The position numbers and the translations under genes are program-made. The notes below the pieces were generated by a model. It was given only the letters and a program-made list of their open reading frames with translations. It ran no database searches and had not been told where the DNA came from. A stretch of 64,000 nt of DNA. Origin: Aeromonas encheleia (GTDB lineage Bacteria > Pseudomonadota > Gammaproteobacteria > Enterobacterales > Aeromonadaceae). Positions 44,423 through 54,210 of this stretch are shown here, piece by piece; positions within the stretch are counted from its first letter, which is position 1, and every line of letters starts with the position of its first letter. The DNA is taken from NCBI RefSeq assembly GCF_900637545.1, contig NZ_LR134376.1, positions 3,842,001-3,906,000 on the forward strand. Direction: 5' to 3'.

Positions 44423-44448
44423 AAAAGGCGCCCCGAAGGGCGCCTTTT
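44423..44448 (-). terminator. Terminator of fba
   Basis: AAAAGGCGCC-CTTCGG-GGCGCCTTTT on the minus strand, 23 bases after the fba stop; stable UUCG-type loop. Confidence 0.85.
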
Positions 44449-44471
44449 ATGCAATCAGCGACGGTAACGAA

Positions 44472-45551
44472 TTACAGTACGTTGATGGCGTTCAGGTCGG
44501 AGAAGGCTTTCTCCAGACGAGCGATCATGGAAGTCTGACCGGCACGCAGCCATACGCGCGGATCGTAGAACTTCTTGTTCGGCTTGTCAGCACCTTCCGG
44601 GTTGCCCAGCTGGCCTTGCAGGTAGGCTTCGTTGGTCTTGTAGAAGTTCAACAGACCTTCCCAGGTAGCCCACTGGGTGTCGGTGTCGATGTTCATCTTC
44701 ACGACGCCGTAGGAGATGGATTCGCGGATCTCTTCCAGAGTGGAACCTGAGCCACCGTGGAACACGAAGTCCAGGGACTTGGCAGGCAGACCAAACTTCT
44801 CGGAAACGAATTTCTGGGAAGCGTCCAGGATGGACGGGGTCAGCTTGACGTTACCCGGCTTGTAGACACCGTGCACGTTGCCGAAGGAGGCAGCGATGGT
44901 GAAACGCGGGCTGATCTTGGACAGACGCTCGTAGGCGTAGGCCACGTCTTCCGGCTGGGTGTACAGGGCGGATTGATCCATGTGGCTGTTGTCCACACCG
45001 TCTTCTTCGCCACCGGTGCAACCCAGTTCCAGCTCCAGGGTCATGTTCATCTTGGCCATGCGAGTCAGGTACTCACAGCAGATGTCGATGTTCTCTTCCA
45101 GCGGCTCTTCAGACAGATCCAGCATGTGGGAGGAGAACAGCGGCTTGCCGGTCTCGGCGAAGTGCTTCTCGCCCGCGTCCAGCAGACCGTCGATCCACGG
45201 CAGCAGCTTCTTGGCGGCGTGGTCGGTGTGCAGGATAACCGGAACCCCGTAGGCGGCAGCAACGGCGTGCACATGCTTGGCACCGGAGATGGCACCCAGG
45301 ATGGCGGCTTGCTGACCTTCCAGCTTCAGGCCCTTACCGGCGGTGAACACGGCACCACCGTTGGAGAACTGAACGATGACCGGAGCCTTCACATTGGCGG
45401 CAGCTTCCAGTACAGCGTTGACGGAGTCGGTACCGACGCAGTTAACGGCTGGCAGAGCGAAGCCGTTTTCTTTGGCGATGGCGAACACTTTTTGAACGTC
45501 ATCACCAGTGATTACGCCGGGTTTTACGAAGTCGAAAATTTTCTTAGACAT
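44472..45551 (-). CDS. fbaA: Class II fructose-bisphosphate aldolase
   Basis: 359 aa zinc-dependent aldolase. MSKKIFDFVKPGVITGDDVQ at the start; catalytic D110 and zinc-ligand H111 in ILHTDHAAKK; FHGGSGSTLEEI and YGVVKMNIDTDTQWA toward the end. It is third in epd-pgk-fba, with 116 bases between it and pgk that contain a weak hairpin. Full length and typical. Confidence 0.98.
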   Translation of the reverse strand: MSKKIFDFVKPGVITGDDVQKVFAIAKENGFALPAVNCVGTDSVNAVLEAAANVKAPVIVQFSNGGAVFTAGKGLKLEGQQAAILGAISGAKHVHAVAAAYGVPVILHTDHAAKKLLPWIDGLLDAGEKHFAETGKPLFSSHMLDLSEEPLEENIDICCEYLTRMAKMNMTLELELGCTGGEEDGVDNSHMDQSALYTQPEDVAYAYERLSKISPRFTIAASFGNVHGVYKPGNVKLTPSILDASQKFVSEKFGLPAKSLDFVFHGGSGSTLEEIRESISYGVVKMNIDTDTQWATWEGLLNFYKTNEAYLQGQLGNPEGADKPNKKFYDPRVWLRAGQTSMIARLEKAFSDLNAINVL

Positions 45552-45635
45552 GTTAAATCGTCCTGTTCTCGTATGCCGTTAATAAAAAATGGGGGGTTCA
45601 TCATGAACCGGCACAGCGGTCACATGATAAACGAA

Positions 45636-45657
45636 ACGGGAGGCTTTTGCCCCCCGT
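45636..45657 (-). terminator. Weak terminator-like hairpin after pgk
   Basis: Stem GCCTCCCGT / ACGGGGGGC with one mismatch and loop AAAA, then TTTCGTTT on the minus strand, 11 bases after the pgk stop. It may separate fba from pgk expression. Confidence 0.5.
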
Positions 45658-45667
45658 CCCGGGTCAA

Positions 45668-46831
45668 TTAGGCCTTGGCGCGCTGTTCCAGCATCGCAAC
45701 GGCTGGCAGTACCTTGCCCTCTACAAACTCCAGGAAGGCGCCGCCGCCGGTGGAGATGTAGGAAACCTTGTCAGCGATACCGAACTTGTCGATAGCGGCC
45801 AGGGTGTCACCACCGCCAGCGATGGAGAAGGCCGGGGAGGCTGCGATCGCTTCGGCGATAACCTTGGTGCCTGCCGAGAACTGGTCGAACTCGAACACAC
45901 CGACCGGGCCGTTCCACAGAATGGTCTTGGCGTTCATGATGATGTCGGCCAGGGCCTTGGCAGAGTCAGGGCCGATGTCGAAGATCATGTCACCGTCGGT
46001 CACGTCAGCGACGGACTTGATGGTAGCCGGGGTGGATTCGGAGAACTCGGTACCCACGACCACGTCGGTGGTCACCGGAATGTTGGTCTCGGCGGCCAGT
46101 TTCTTGGCGGTGTCGAGCAGGTCGTGTTCGCACAGGGACTTGCCGACGTTGTGACCGGCAGCGGCGATGAAGGTGTTGGCGATGCCACCACCGACCACCA
46201 GCTGGTCAGCGATCTTGGAGAGGGATTCCAGCACGGTCAGCTTGGTGGAGACCTTGGAGCCGCCCACGATGGCAACCATCGGGCGCTCGGGCTTCAGCAT
46301 GGCCTTGCCCAGGGCTTCCAGCTCACCGGCCAGCAGCGGACCGGCACAAGCAACGGGGGCGAACTGAGCCACACCGTAGGTAGAACCTTCGGCGCGGTGG
46401 GCAGTACCGAATGCATCCATTACGAAGATGTCACACAGGGCGGCGTATTTTTTGGCCAGCTCTTCGGTGTTCTTCTTCTCGCCCTTGTTGAAGCGGCAGT
46501 TTTCCAGCACAACCAGCTCACCGGCGGCGACTTCTACGCCATCCAGGTAATCCTTGGCCAGGCGAACCGGGCAGGACAGAGCGTCTTTCAGATAGTTGAC
46601 AACCGGAGCCAGGGAGAATTCTTCGTTGTATTCACCCTCGGTCGGACGACCCAGGTGGGAGGTGATCATCAGCTTGGCGCCCTTTTCCAGAGCCAGCTTG
46701 ATGGTCGGCAGCGTTGCCACGATACGTGCGTCGGAAGTGACCTTGCCGTCTTTTACCGGTACGTTCAGGTCAGCACGGATCAGAACGCGTTTACCCGCCA
46801 GATCCAGGTCGGTCATCTTGATAACAGACAT
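45668..46831 (-). CDS. pgk: Phosphoglycerate kinase
   Basis: 387 aa; makes ATP from 1,3-bisphosphoglycerate. [20 protein letters not shown] at the N terminus, [17 protein letters not shown] in the substrate domain, [14 protein letters not shown] at the hinge and [16 protein letters not shown] in the nucleotide domain. It sits between epd and fba, and gene order and length are standard. Confidence 0.98.
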   Translation of the reverse strand: MSVIKMTDLDLAGKRVLIRADLNVPVKDGKVTSDARIVATLPTIKLALEKGAKLMITSHLGRPTEGEYNEEFSLAPVVNYLKDALSCPVRLAKDYLDGVEVAAGELVVLENCRFNKGEKKNTEELAKKYAALCDIFVMDAFGTAHRAEGSTYGVAQFAPVACAGPLLAGELEALGKAMLKPERPMVAIVGGSKVSTKLTVLESLSKIADQLVVGGGIANTFIAAAGHNVGKSLCEHDLLDTAKKLAAETNIPVTTDVVVGTEFSESTPATIKSVADVTDGDMIFDIGPDSAKALADIIMNAKTILWNGPVGVFEFDQFSAGTKVIAEAIAASPAFSIAGGGDTLAAIDKFGIADKVSYISTGGGAFLEFVEGKVLPAVAMLEQRAKA

Positions 46832-46893
46832 ATTCAGTCCTCTATATTTTCAGGTAATGTTAAAAACAGTAACCTTGCGCCCGGTGCAGGCTC

Positions 46894-47904
46894 TCAGCCT
46901 GCGGCCATCATGGCCCGGGTGGTATCCAGCATACGGTTGGCGAAGCCCCATTCGTTATCACACCACATCAACATCTTGACGAGGTTGGCATCGCTCACCC
47001 GAGTCTGGGTACCATCAATGATGCAGGAGTGTGCATCATGATTAAAGTCTACGGAGACCAAAGGCTCTTCCGTGTAATCCAGGATACCGCTTAATGTACC
47101 TCTGGATGCCCGTTGCAGGGCTTGATTTACGTCAGTAACTGTCACTTTTTTACGAACAGTAATACTGAGATCCATCGCCGTTACGTTGATGGTCGGCACC
47201 CGCACCGCGATCGCCTCGAACTTGCCGGCGAAGTGCGGCAGGATCCGCTCCAACCCCTTTGCCAGCTTGGTATCCACCGGAATGATGGACTGGCTGGCGG
47301 CGCGGGTTCGGCGCAAGTCGCTGTGGTAAGCGTCGATGACTTGCTGATCGTGCATGGCCGAATGAATTGTCGTAATAGTACCACAATTTATCTCGAACTC
47401 TCGATGCAATGTTTCGATGACGGGCACCACGCAGTTGGTGGTACAGGAGGCATTGGAGACGATCCGCTCCCTTCCCGTCAGCACCTGATGGTTCACCCCG
47501 AAAACGATTGTCGCGTCCACGTCCGCATCCGCCGGATGAGCGAACAGCACCTTGCCCGCCCCCGCGCCCAGATGGCGTTCGGCATCGGCCCGCGAGCCGA
47601 ACACCCCGGTGCAGTCCAGTACCACGTCCACCCCCAGCGCCCGCCAGGGCAGATTGGCCGGATCCCGCTCGGCAAACAGGGGGATGAGATCCTCCCCCAC
47701 CAGCATGCTGTGACCCGCCAGTTGCACCGGATGGCGGAAACGGCCGTGGCTGGTATCGAAGCGGGTGAGGTGCACCATGGCCTCGGGGGCCGCCAGTTCG
47801 TTGATTGCGACTATCTTGATGGTCTTGTCACGGCCGCTCTCGTAGAGGGCCCGCAGCACGTTGCGACCGATGCGCCCGTACCCGTTGATGGCAATCTTGA
47901 TCAT
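46894..47904 (-). CDS. epd: D-erythrose-4-phosphate dehydrogenase
   Basis: 336 aa GapA-like enzyme; makes 4-phosphoerythronate for pyridoxal phosphate synthesis. NAD fold [20 protein letters not shown]; catalytic Cys in SNASCTTNC; the position upstream of pgk-fba, as in E. coli, argues for Epd rather than GapA. The start is followed by typical sequence. The middle (about 47020-47170 and 47360-47420) is noticeably more AT-rich than the rest, which could reflect recombination. With pdxJ at 24.3 kb, this is a second gene for vitamin B6 in the window. Confidence 0.92.
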   Translation of the reverse strand: MIKIAINGYGRIGRNVLRALYESGRDKTIKIVAINELAAPEAMVHLTRFDTSHGRFRHPVQLAGHSMLVGEDLIPLFAERDPANLPWRALGVDVVLDCTGVFGSRADAERHLGAGAGKVLFAHPADADVDATIVFGVNHQVLTGRERIVSNASCTTNCVVPVIETLHREFEINCGTITTIHSAMHDQQVIDAYHSDLRRTRAASQSIIPVDTKLAKGLERILPHFAGKFEAIAVRVPTINVTAMDLSITVRKKVTVTDVNQALQRASRGTLSGILDYTEEPLVSVDFNHDAHSCIIDGTQTRVSDANLVKMLMWCDNEWGFANRMLDTTRAMMAAG

Positions 47905-47951
47905 GGAAAATGGGTGTCCTTAGCGACGGCAAAAGAGGGCCTATGGATGAC

Positions 47952-48881
47952 TCACGACAGCAGGGCATCCTGGAAGACGCCTCTGGCCAGCAGCGCAGCC
48001 CCGAAGACACCGGCGCTGTCCCCGAGTGAGGGCGCTATGATGGGGGTGGCGAAGCGGGGGTTGAAGAGGAACGGCAGCACCGTCTGACGACCCGCCGTAT
48101 AGAGGCTCTGTACGTTGCCGACCCCGCCGCCGATGACGATGACGTCCGGATCCAGAATGTTGACCACGTTGGCCAGTGCCTGACCGAACAGCAGGTGCAG
48201 CCGGTCGATGGTGAGTTTGGCCACGTGATCGTGGGCGCTGGCCGCCGCAATCTGGGCGAGGGAGAGGTGGCGCTTGGCCTTGGCCTGATACCAGGCCTCC
48301 AGCGCGGGGCCACTGATGAAGGTCTCGACGCAGCCGCGCTTGCCGCAGTAGCACTCGGGCCCATCGGGAGAGAGCACGTTGTGGCCCCACTCCCCGGCGA
48401 TGCCGTGGTGGCCGTTGAGGATCTGGCCGTTGATGACGATGCCGGAGCCGACCCCGGTGCCCATGATGATGCCGAACACGACTTTCGCATCCGGATGATG
48501 CTGGCGCACCGCCCCGAGATGGGTTTCCGCCAGGGCGAAGCAGTTGGCATCGTTGGCGATGAGCACAGGCACGCCGAGCCGGCGCTCCAGATCTTCCTTG
48601 AACGGCTTGCCGTTGAGCTCTGTGGTGTTGCAGTTCTTCATCAGCCCGGTCTGGGGATCCCGCGCCCCCGGTGTGCCCATGCCGATGACGGCCGGGCGCT
48701 GACCGAGCTTGCCGGCGCACTCGTCCACCAGCTTGGCGATCTGGCCTATCATGTGCTCGTAACCGCCACGGCGCTCGGTGGGGATGCGATGGCGCAACAG
48801 TACCTCGTCGCCATCGAGCACCACGCACTCGCACTTGGTCCCGCCCAGATCGATACCCCAATCCCACGACTTCTTGCTCAT
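47952..48881 (-). CDS. mak: ROK-family sugar kinase, Mak (fructokinase)-like
   Basis: 309 aa. ATP-binding DLGGTKCECVVL, catalytic Asp in LIANDANCFALAE, zinc loop ECYCGKRGCVETFISG and the NILDPDVIVIGGGVGNV block. The pattern is closer to E. coli Mak than to NagK. Such enzymes phosphorylate free fructose or glucose. AGGAGG at 5 bases supports ATG 48881. It is 47 bases upstream of epd and on the same strand, so it may be cotranscribed with the glycolytic genes. Confidence 0.85.
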   Translation of the reverse strand: MSKKSWDWGIDLGGTKCECVVLDGDEVLLRHRIPTERRGGYEHMIGQIAKLVDECAGKLGQRPAVIGMGTPGARDPQTGLMKNCNTTELNGKPFKEDLERRLGVPVLIANDANCFALAETHLGAVRQHHPDAKVVFGIIMGTGVGSGIVINGQILNGHHGIAGEWGHNVLSPDGPECYCGKRGCVETFISGPALEAWYQAKAKRHLSLAQIAAASAHDHVAKLTIDRLHLLFGQALANVVNILDPDVIVIGGGVGNVQSLYTAGRQTVLPFLFNPRFATPIIAPSLGDSAGVFGAALLARGVFQDALLS

Positions 48882-49045
48882 TCTGCCTCCTGCATGGCGA
48901 GCGAGACGGCCGATACGCGGCCTCGCACGCTGTCGCTCATCTTGTGTGTGGCCACCGCCACAGATGGCGCAGTGTAACCCGAGCCGGGGCCGGCGCGCAG
49001 TACCCAAAACAGTGCAAGGGCCAAAACGGCGCCTCCCCGGATAAC

Positions 49046-49071
49046 ACAACGGGGCCCTGGGGCCCCGTTGT
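49046..49071 (-). terminator. Terminator of hemE
   Basis: ACAACGGGGCC / GGCCCCGTTGT, perfect 11-bp stem with a 4-base loop, 27 bases downstream of hemE. A T-poor tail, but stable stem. Confidence 0.75.
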
Positions 49072-49097
49072 CATGATGCTGATGCTGCGGTTCGACC

Positions 49098-50165
49098 TCA
49101 GCGGCCGTGATACTGGGCGGAGAGCTCGTGCACCGCGTTGACGAAGACGCCGGCGTGCTCAGGATCCACATCCTGATGGATGCCATGGCCCAGGTTGAAG
49201 ACGTGGCCGTTGCCGCTGCCAAAGCCCGCCAGGATGGTGGCGACCTCTTCGCGGATGCGGGCGGGGGCGGCATAGAGCATGGAGGGATCCATGTTGCCCT
49301 GCAGCGCCACCTTGTCGCCGACCCGGCGCTTGGCGTCGGCGATGTCGGTGGTCCAGTCCAGCCCCAGGGCGTCGCAACCGGTGGCGGCGATCTGCTCGAG
49401 CCACTGACCGCCGTTCTTGGTGAACAGGGTCACAGGCACGCGGCGGCCCTCGTGTTCGCGGATCAGGCCGTCGACTATCTTGTGCATGTACTGCAGGGAG
49501 AAGTCGCGGTAATCGCGCGGGGTCAGCACCCCGCCCCAGGTGTCGAACACCATGACCGACTGGGCACCGGCCTTGATCTGGGCGTTGAGATAGGCAATCA
49601 CGCTGTCCGCCAGCTTGTCCAGCAGCAGGTGCAGGGTCGTGGGCTCGGCGTACATCATCTGCTTGATCTTGGTGAACGCCTTGGAGCTGCCCCCCTCCAC
49701 CATGTAGGTGGCCAGGGTCCAGGGGCTACCGGAGAAGCCGATCAGCGGCACCTCGCCCTTCAGCTCGCGGCGTATGGTGCGCACCGCGTTCATCACGTAG
49801 CCGAGTTCATCTTCCGGATCCGGCACGGGCAGCGCCTGCACGTCGGCCATGGATTTGATGGGACGCTCGAAGCGGGGGCCTTCGCCGTGTTCGAAGTAGA
49901 GGCCAAGCCCCATGGCGTCGGGGATGGTGAGGATGTCGGAGAAGAGGATGGCGGCATCGAGGGGATAGCGGCGCAGGGGCTGCAGGGTGACTTCACAGGC
50001 CAGCTCGGCGTTGCGGCACAGGGACATGAAGTCCCCCGCGACGGCGCGGGTCGCCTTGTATTCCGGCAGGTAACGGCCAGCCTGGCGCATCATCCACACC
50101 GGGGTCAGGTCCACATCCTGGCGCAGCAGGGCACGCAGGTATCGATCGTTCTTCAGCTCTTTCAT
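49098..50165 (-). CDS. hemE: Uroporphyrinogen decarboxylase
   Basis: 355 aa TIM-barrel enzyme of haem synthesis that removes four acetate carboxyls from uroporphyrinogen III. The signature [15 protein letters not shown] is near residue 22, and [17 protein letters not shown] and [16 protein letters not shown] are present. ATG 50165 ([16 protein letters not shown]) is the conserved start. It is downstream of nudC, the same pair as in E. coli. Confidence 0.97.
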   Translation of the reverse strand: MKELKNDRYLRALLRQDVDLTPVWMMRQAGRYLPEYKATRAVAGDFMSLCRNAELACEVTLQPLRRYPLDAAILFSDILTIPDAMGLGLYFEHGEGPRFERPIKSMADVQALPVPDPEDELGYVMNAVRTIRRELKGEVPLIGFSGSPWTLATYMVEGGSSKAFTKIKQMMYAEPTTLHLLLDKLADSVIAYLNAQIKAGAQSVMVFDTWGGVLTPRDYRDFSLQYMHKIVDGLIREHEGRRVPVTLFTKNGGQWLEQIAATGCDALGLDWTTDIADAKRRVGDKVALQGNMDPSMLYAAPARIREEVATILAGFGSGNGHVFNLGHGIHQDVDPEHAGVFVNAVHELSAQYHGR

Positions 50166-50275
50166 CCCAGTTCCTGAGTCATATCCAGCATAAAATGGCG
50201 GATATGATACCACTTTGTGCGCGGCGGCGGGCGGCCCAAACGCACGATGCGGCCACCGGAGTGCAAAGATGTGAA

Positions 50276-50295
50276 GGGGCGCAAACAAGCGCCCC
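50276..50295. terminator. Hairpin between nudC and hemE
   Basis: GGGGCGC-AAACAA-GCGCCCC. The T tract (GTTTTTG) follows on the plus strand, where no gene precedes it; on the minus strand, where nudC ends 33 bases before, there is none. Its direction is unclear. Confidence 0.4.
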
Positions 50296-50327
50296 GTTTT
50301 TGTCCCGCCAGCGAACTCAGCCGACCC

Positions 50328-51113
50328 TCACGCTTCCTCGCCGAGACAGAGTGTGATCAGCCGCCGCGCTATGGTGCCGTGAGGGGGCAACCGTGGCAGC
50401 CGATCGGCGCCGAAGAAGTCGGCCGCCACCAGCTCCTCGTCCTGCACCCGGATCTCGCCACCCTCGTAGTCGGCGATGAAGCCCATCATCAGGCTGTGGG
50501 GGAAGGGCCAGGGCTGGCTGGCGACGTAGCGCACCTTGCCCACCCGGATGCCGCTCTCCTCGAACACCTCCCGTGCCACGCACTGCTCCAGGTTCTCCCC
50601 CGCCTCCACGAAACCGGCCAGCACCGTATACATGGGATCGTCCACCTGATAGTGACGGCGATGGGCAGCCAAGAGGATCTCCGGCCCCTTGCGCACCGCC
50701 ACTATGATGCAGGGAGAGATCCGCGGGTAGACGACGTGGCCCTGCCGGCACACCTGTGCCCACTCCCCCGCCTTGGGGGCCATGGGGGTGCCGCACTCGC
50801 CGCAGAAGCGGTGGCTGCGACGGAAGGTGGCCAGCTGCCAGGCGCGGCCCGCGAGACGAAAGCCCTCCTCATCCCCCGCCACCATCAGCTGGCGCAGCGG
50901 CATCATGGCCGATGGCTCGCCCTCGGCCTCCGCCCCCAGATCCAGCAGATGGCAGGGCAGATCGTCCCATTGGTCGAAGCGCTCGAACGGGGCCTCATGC
51001 AGGTGGGCGGGGAGCTGGGCACGGGGGCCCTGTGGGATCTGCCCCTGTTCATCCAGCAGGACGAGATGATCGCCCCCCAGCACGAACCAGCGGGCCTGTT
51101 CGGTTAATGGCAT
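50328..51113 (-). CDS. nudC: NAD+ diphosphatase / RNA deNADding hydrolase NudC
   Basis: 261 aa. The Nudix box (about 167-189, GFVEAGENLEQCVAREVFEESG) and the NAD-specific SQPWPFPHSLMMGF motif are present. NudC hydrolyses NAD(H) and removes NAD caps from RNA. The zinc ribbon has C104, C107 and C122, but the fourth position (125) is Gly, with His at 126; so zinc binding may use the His or be weak. Located upstream of hemE, as in E. coli. Confidence 0.93.
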   Translation of the reverse strand: MPLTEQARWFVLGGDHLVLLDEQGQIPQGPRAQLPAHLHEAPFERFDQWDDLPCHLLDLGAEAEGEPSAMMPLRQLMVAGDEEGFRLAGRAWQLATFRRSHRFCGECGTPMAPKAGEWAQVCRQGHVVYPRISPCIIVAVRKGPEILLAAHRRHYQVDDPMYTVLAGFVEAGENLEQCVAREVFEESGIRVGKVRYVASQPWPFPHSLMMGFIADYEGGEIRVQDEELVAADFFGADRLPRLPPHGTIARRLITLCLGEEA

Positions 51114-51217
51114 GAGATGAAAGCTCTTGTTGAGATGGTGGTGCAGGGCACAGACAAGTGAGGCTCATCTTACGACCGGGCGGCCGTCGTGGCGACCAGA
51201 TTGCCACCGCCATGCAC

Positions 51218-51243
51218 AAAAAAAGGGCCGCCATGGCGACCCC
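51218..51243 (-). terminator. Terminator of the SH3-domain gene
   Basis: Minus-strand GGGTCGCC-AT-GGCGGCCC stem (one wobble), followed by TTTTTTT, about 25 bases after the stop at 51267. Confidence 0.8.
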
Positions 51244-51266
51244 TCTCATCCAACCGGCACAGCCGA

Positions 51267-51872
51267 TCAGTTCATCCAGCGCTCGCTGCTCTTGCGACGA
51301 CGCGGCAGCATGGGCAATAAGATACCAAGCAGGATGCCACCCCCCACCATGGCACCACCGCGGATGAACCAGTCCATCTGCATGTCGTGCTCCTGGTTGT
51401 CATAGCTCTGAGTCAGGGCGTCATTCTGCTCCTTGAGACTGCTCATCTCGGCGCTCTGGCTGCCGAGCTGGGTCTTCAGGCTGGCGATCTCCTTGGTCTG
51501 TTCGGCGATCTTGCCATCCTTCTCGGCGAAGCGTCGCTCGTTGTCGCCATTGAGGTTCAGCAGGCGGGCCTTGGCCTCTTCCAGCGCGGTTTCAACCTGG
51601 GGCAGACGCTCACGCAGGCTGATGTCGGCTTGCAGTTCGCTGTTTTTGATCCAGCCCTCGCGGCCACGGTCGTCTACCACCTGGGTAAAACCGGCCGCAT
51701 TGTTCACCGCCTTGACCTCCAGCGGTTCACCGGCCTTGACGCTGCCGAGGATCCGGTACTGGGTGCCAGGACCGTTGTGGATAAAGGTAAAGATGTTGTC
51801 TGAAACATAACGGGTATCGGCCAGGGCCTGTTGGGCACACAAGCAGATCAAAATCCCGAGAAGGGCGCGCAT
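51267..51872 (-). CDS. ygiM: YgiM-like SH3-domain membrane protein
   Basis: 201 aa. A cleavable signal peptide (about 1-18, CAQQALA-DT) leads to a bacterial SH3 domain (about 20-85), then a long coiled coil (about 87-160), a C-terminal membrane helix (about 168-188, GAMVGGGILLGILLPML) and a basic cytoplasmic tail. This is the layout of the TIGR04211/YgiM family. Function unknown; the SH3 domain suggests binding to peptidoglycan or a cell-envelope protein. Confidence 0.85.
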   Translation of the reverse strand: MRALLGILICLCAQQALADTRYVSDNIFTFIHNGPGTQYRILGSVKAGEPLEVKAVNNAAGFTQVVDDRGREGWIKNSELQADISLRERLPQVETALEEAKARLLNLNGDNERRFAEKDGKIAEQTKEIASLKTQLGSQSAEMSSLKEQNDALTQSYDNQEHDMQMDWFIRGGAMVGGGILLGILLPMLPRRRKSSERWMN

Positions 51873-52023
51873 GGTCGATCGATTCTCTTCGTTGAGTTAG
51901 GTGACAGGCCGAATGTTAAGCTGCTGGCGGGTCAAAGGACAAGCAAAGAAAAGCGCCTCCCCCCTCGCCGTGAGGCAGGTCGCCCCTTCCCCCGTTTGCC
52001 ACGCGACCATTCCAGACGCCGGG

Positions 52024-52776
52024 CTACTTCTGTTTCAGTGCCTGCACCTCTTCCCGCAGTGCCTTGAGCTCCTGCAGCAACAGCGCCTGCTGTTCAGTCT
52101 GCTGGTGCCGCCACTTTGCGGTGTCATCGTTGGTCTTGCCGGGATGGACGAACAGGCTGGCCATGAAGCCGCTGAGGGCACCAAACAGGCCCACCCCGAA
52201 CAGGATCAGCAGGCTGGCGACGAAACGCCCCTCTTCAGTCCTCGGCACCAGATCGCCGTAACCCACGGTAGAGAGCGTCACCAGCGTCCACCAGAAGGCG
52301 TCATAGGGTGTCTGGATCAGGCTGCCCGGCTTGTCCGCCTCTACCCAGAACATGACGCAGGACCCCACCCCCAGCAGCAGGAAGAACAGAAACAGGATGC
52401 CGGAGAGGGTGGTCTCGTTGCGCTCGCGCCGAAACATGCCGAGCAGATCCGGCCTGTCCCGCAGCAGCTGATAGACCCGCCACAGCTGGATCAGCCGCGC
52501 CCAGCGCAGCTGTTCCACCATGGGCAGGCTGCCGGGCAGGTAGAACCAGTTCGCCTTGAAGAAGGCCATCCGATCGGGGGCACGAACCCAGCCATAGGCG
52601 AAATGGGCGAGGAAGAAGTAACAGATCAGGCTGTCGATGTCATAGAACAGCTGCAGAGTCATCGGGCTCCACGAACCATGCCCCCACCAGCGGGCACAGA
52701 CCAGAGCGACGGAGATCACCGACAGAAACGCCATCAGCAGATCCATGGCGCGCAGGTGAGTTAAGTGATGTTGCAT
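52024..52776 (-). CDS. Voltage-gated-type potassium channel
   Basis: 250 aa inner-membrane protein. Six hydrophobic segments are visible, with an S4-like basic helix (about 90-106, LRWARLIQLWRVYQLLR), the pore helix and selectivity filter TVGYGD (170-175), and a cytoplasmic C-terminal coiled coil (about 220-250, LLLQELKALREEVQALK) likely used for tetramer assembly. No RCK domain. ATG 52776 gives MQHHLTHLRAMDLL; other starts lie upstream. Typical of small Kv-like channels in bacteria. Confidence 0.87.
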   Translation of the reverse strand: MQHHLTHLRAMDLLMAFLSVISVALVCARWWGHGSWSPMTLQLFYDIDSLICYFFLAHFAYGWVRAPDRMAFFKANWFYLPGSLPMVEQLRWARLIQLWRVYQLLRDRPDLLGMFRRERNETTLSGILFLFFLLLGVGSCVMFWVEADKPGSLIQTPYDAFWWTLVTLSTVGYGDLVPRTEEGRFVASLLILFGVGLFGALSGFMASLFVHPGKTNDDTAKWRHQQTEQQALLLQELKALREEVQALKQK

Positions 52777-52875
52777 GCATTTTCCTACTTTAGGCACGGA
52801 GCTAAGTAATAAAAGTGAAGATAATGCCGATAGTCATGATGACAAAGGGAAAATGGACCCTAGAAGGAGAAAACT

Positions 52876-54126
52876 ATGCAGTTAAATTCGCTGGAACGGC
52901 GCATGAGCAACATTCGACTGGTGCCCAAGGTGGTGCTGCTCATGGTGTTCAGCACGCTGCTGTTGCTGGCCAAGCTCTGGTTCGATGCCAGCAATCTGGA
53001 GGCCACCCTGCTCGGCGAGGGGATCGAGGCCGCCAAGGCCAACGACATCGCCGATCGCCTGCTCTGGAGCGGCCTGATGGAGACCGCGCTGATGGGGGTC
53101 ATCTTCGTCGTCCTGCTGCTGACCGGCTCCCGCCTCATGGTCAAGCAGGTGCACTACCTGGTGGGACTGCTTGAGCGGTTCGCTCGCAAGGATCTCAGCC
53201 ACAGCGTCTTGCTCAAGTCCCGCGACGAGTTCGGCGACATCGCCAAGGCGGTCGCCCACTCCCAGGAGAACCTCAAGCAGGTGTTCGGCACCCAGCGCGT
53301 CGCCTGCAAGGAGCTCAACGACATCGCCTCCCAGGTCACCCTGTGCATGGAGGAGGCCAACGAGGCGATCAGCGAGGAGTTCGTCCAGATAGAACAGCTG
53401 GCCAGTGCCATGAACCAGATGGTCGGCGCCATTCGCGAGGTGGCCAATCATGCGGAGCAAGCCTCCCACGCCACCGCCGACGCCAGCCTGCTGGCCGAGG
53501 AGGGCAGTCGCTGCGTGGCGGCTACCGTCAGCACCATAGACACCCTGTCCGGCAACATCCAGCGCTCCTCCGCCGTGGTCAACGAGGTCGAGCACGGCGT
53601 CGATCGCATCGGCTCGGTGGTGGACACCATCCGCGGCATCTCGGAGCAGACCAACCTGCTGGCGCTCAACGCCGCCATCGAGGCCGCCCGTGCCGGCGAG
53701 GCGGGTCGCGGCTTCGCCGTGGTCGCCTCAGAGGTGCGCGAGCTGGCCAACAGAGCCCAGGCCGCCACCGTCGAGATCCAGAAGATGATCGAGCAGCTGC
53801 AGGGCAACGCCCGCCAGGCCGTCGGCCTTATGAGCGAGAGCGTTCAGCAGGCCGACAAGGGGGTGGCGCAGGTGACCCAGGCCGGCGATCAGCTCGCCAC
53901 CATAGTGCAGCGGGTACGGGGGGTGGCAGACATGAACCGCCAGATCGCCGCCGCCTCCGAGCAACAGAGCGCCGTCGCCGAGGAGATGAGCGCCAACCTG
54001 GAGCAGGTCAAGCAGGTGGTGGAAGGATCCGTGGTGGTGCTGCGGGAGCTGCAGGAGGCCTCCGAACTGGTGGAGCACCACAGCCAGACCCTGGACACCC
54101 ATATCCAGGCCTTCAAGCTGGCCTGA
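52876..54126 (+). CDS. Methyl-accepting chemotaxis protein without a sensor domain
   Basis: 416 aa. Two membrane helices (about 17-34 and 66-85) enclose only some 30 periplasmic residues, too few for a ligand domain. A HAMP-like linker (about 86-140) follows, then the signalling hairpin with the conserved tip ([20 protein letters not shown], about 255-274) and methylation helices. No C-terminal NWETF pentapeptide. AGGAG precedes the ATG. It may sense membrane or cytoplasmic signals, or act with other receptors. The 3' end is duplicated downstream. Confidence 0.92.
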   Translation: MQLNSLERRMSNIRLVPKVVLLMVFSTLLLLAKLWFDASNLEATLLGEGIEAAKANDIADRLLWSGLMETALMGVIFVVLLLTGSRLMVKQVHYLVGLLERFARKDLSHSVLLKSRDEFGDIAKAVAHSQENLKQVFGTQRVACKELNDIASQVTLCMEEANEAISEEFVQIEQLASAMNQMVGAIREVANHAEQASHATADASLLAEEGSRCVAATVSTIDTLSGNIQRSSAVVNEVEHGVDRIGSVVDTIRGISEQTNLLALNAAIEAARAGEAGRGFAVVASEVRELANRAQAATVEIQKMIEQLQGNARQAVGLMSESVQQADKGVAQVTQAGDQLATIVQRVRGVADMNRQIAAASEQQSAVAEEMSANLEQVKQVVEGSVVVLRELQEASELVEHHSQTLDTHIQAFKLA

Positions 54127-54147
54127 TGGCATCAACCTGGTACGCAC

Positions 54148-54176
54148 AAGGGCCCCGTCAGGGGCCTTTCTTATTG
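54148..54176 (+). terminator. First terminator after the chemoreceptor gene
   Basis: GGCCCC-GTCA-GGGGCC flanked by A and T pairs, then TTTCTTATT. It lies 22 bases after the stop. Confidence 0.8.
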
Positions 54177-54210
54177 ATATCACAGCAAGGTGTCAGAAAG
54201 GGGGAAGGAC

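Larger units (their letters stand above)
44169..44471. other. Gap between fba and the flavoenzyme gene, with twin terminators
   Basis: 303 bases without a gene. They hold two similar terminators (listed separately) 147 bp apart and a short dyad GTGCT-GT-AGCAC (44336-44347). The end beside the flavoenzyme gene (44169-44260) is AT-rich and should contain its promoter. Confidence 0.6.
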
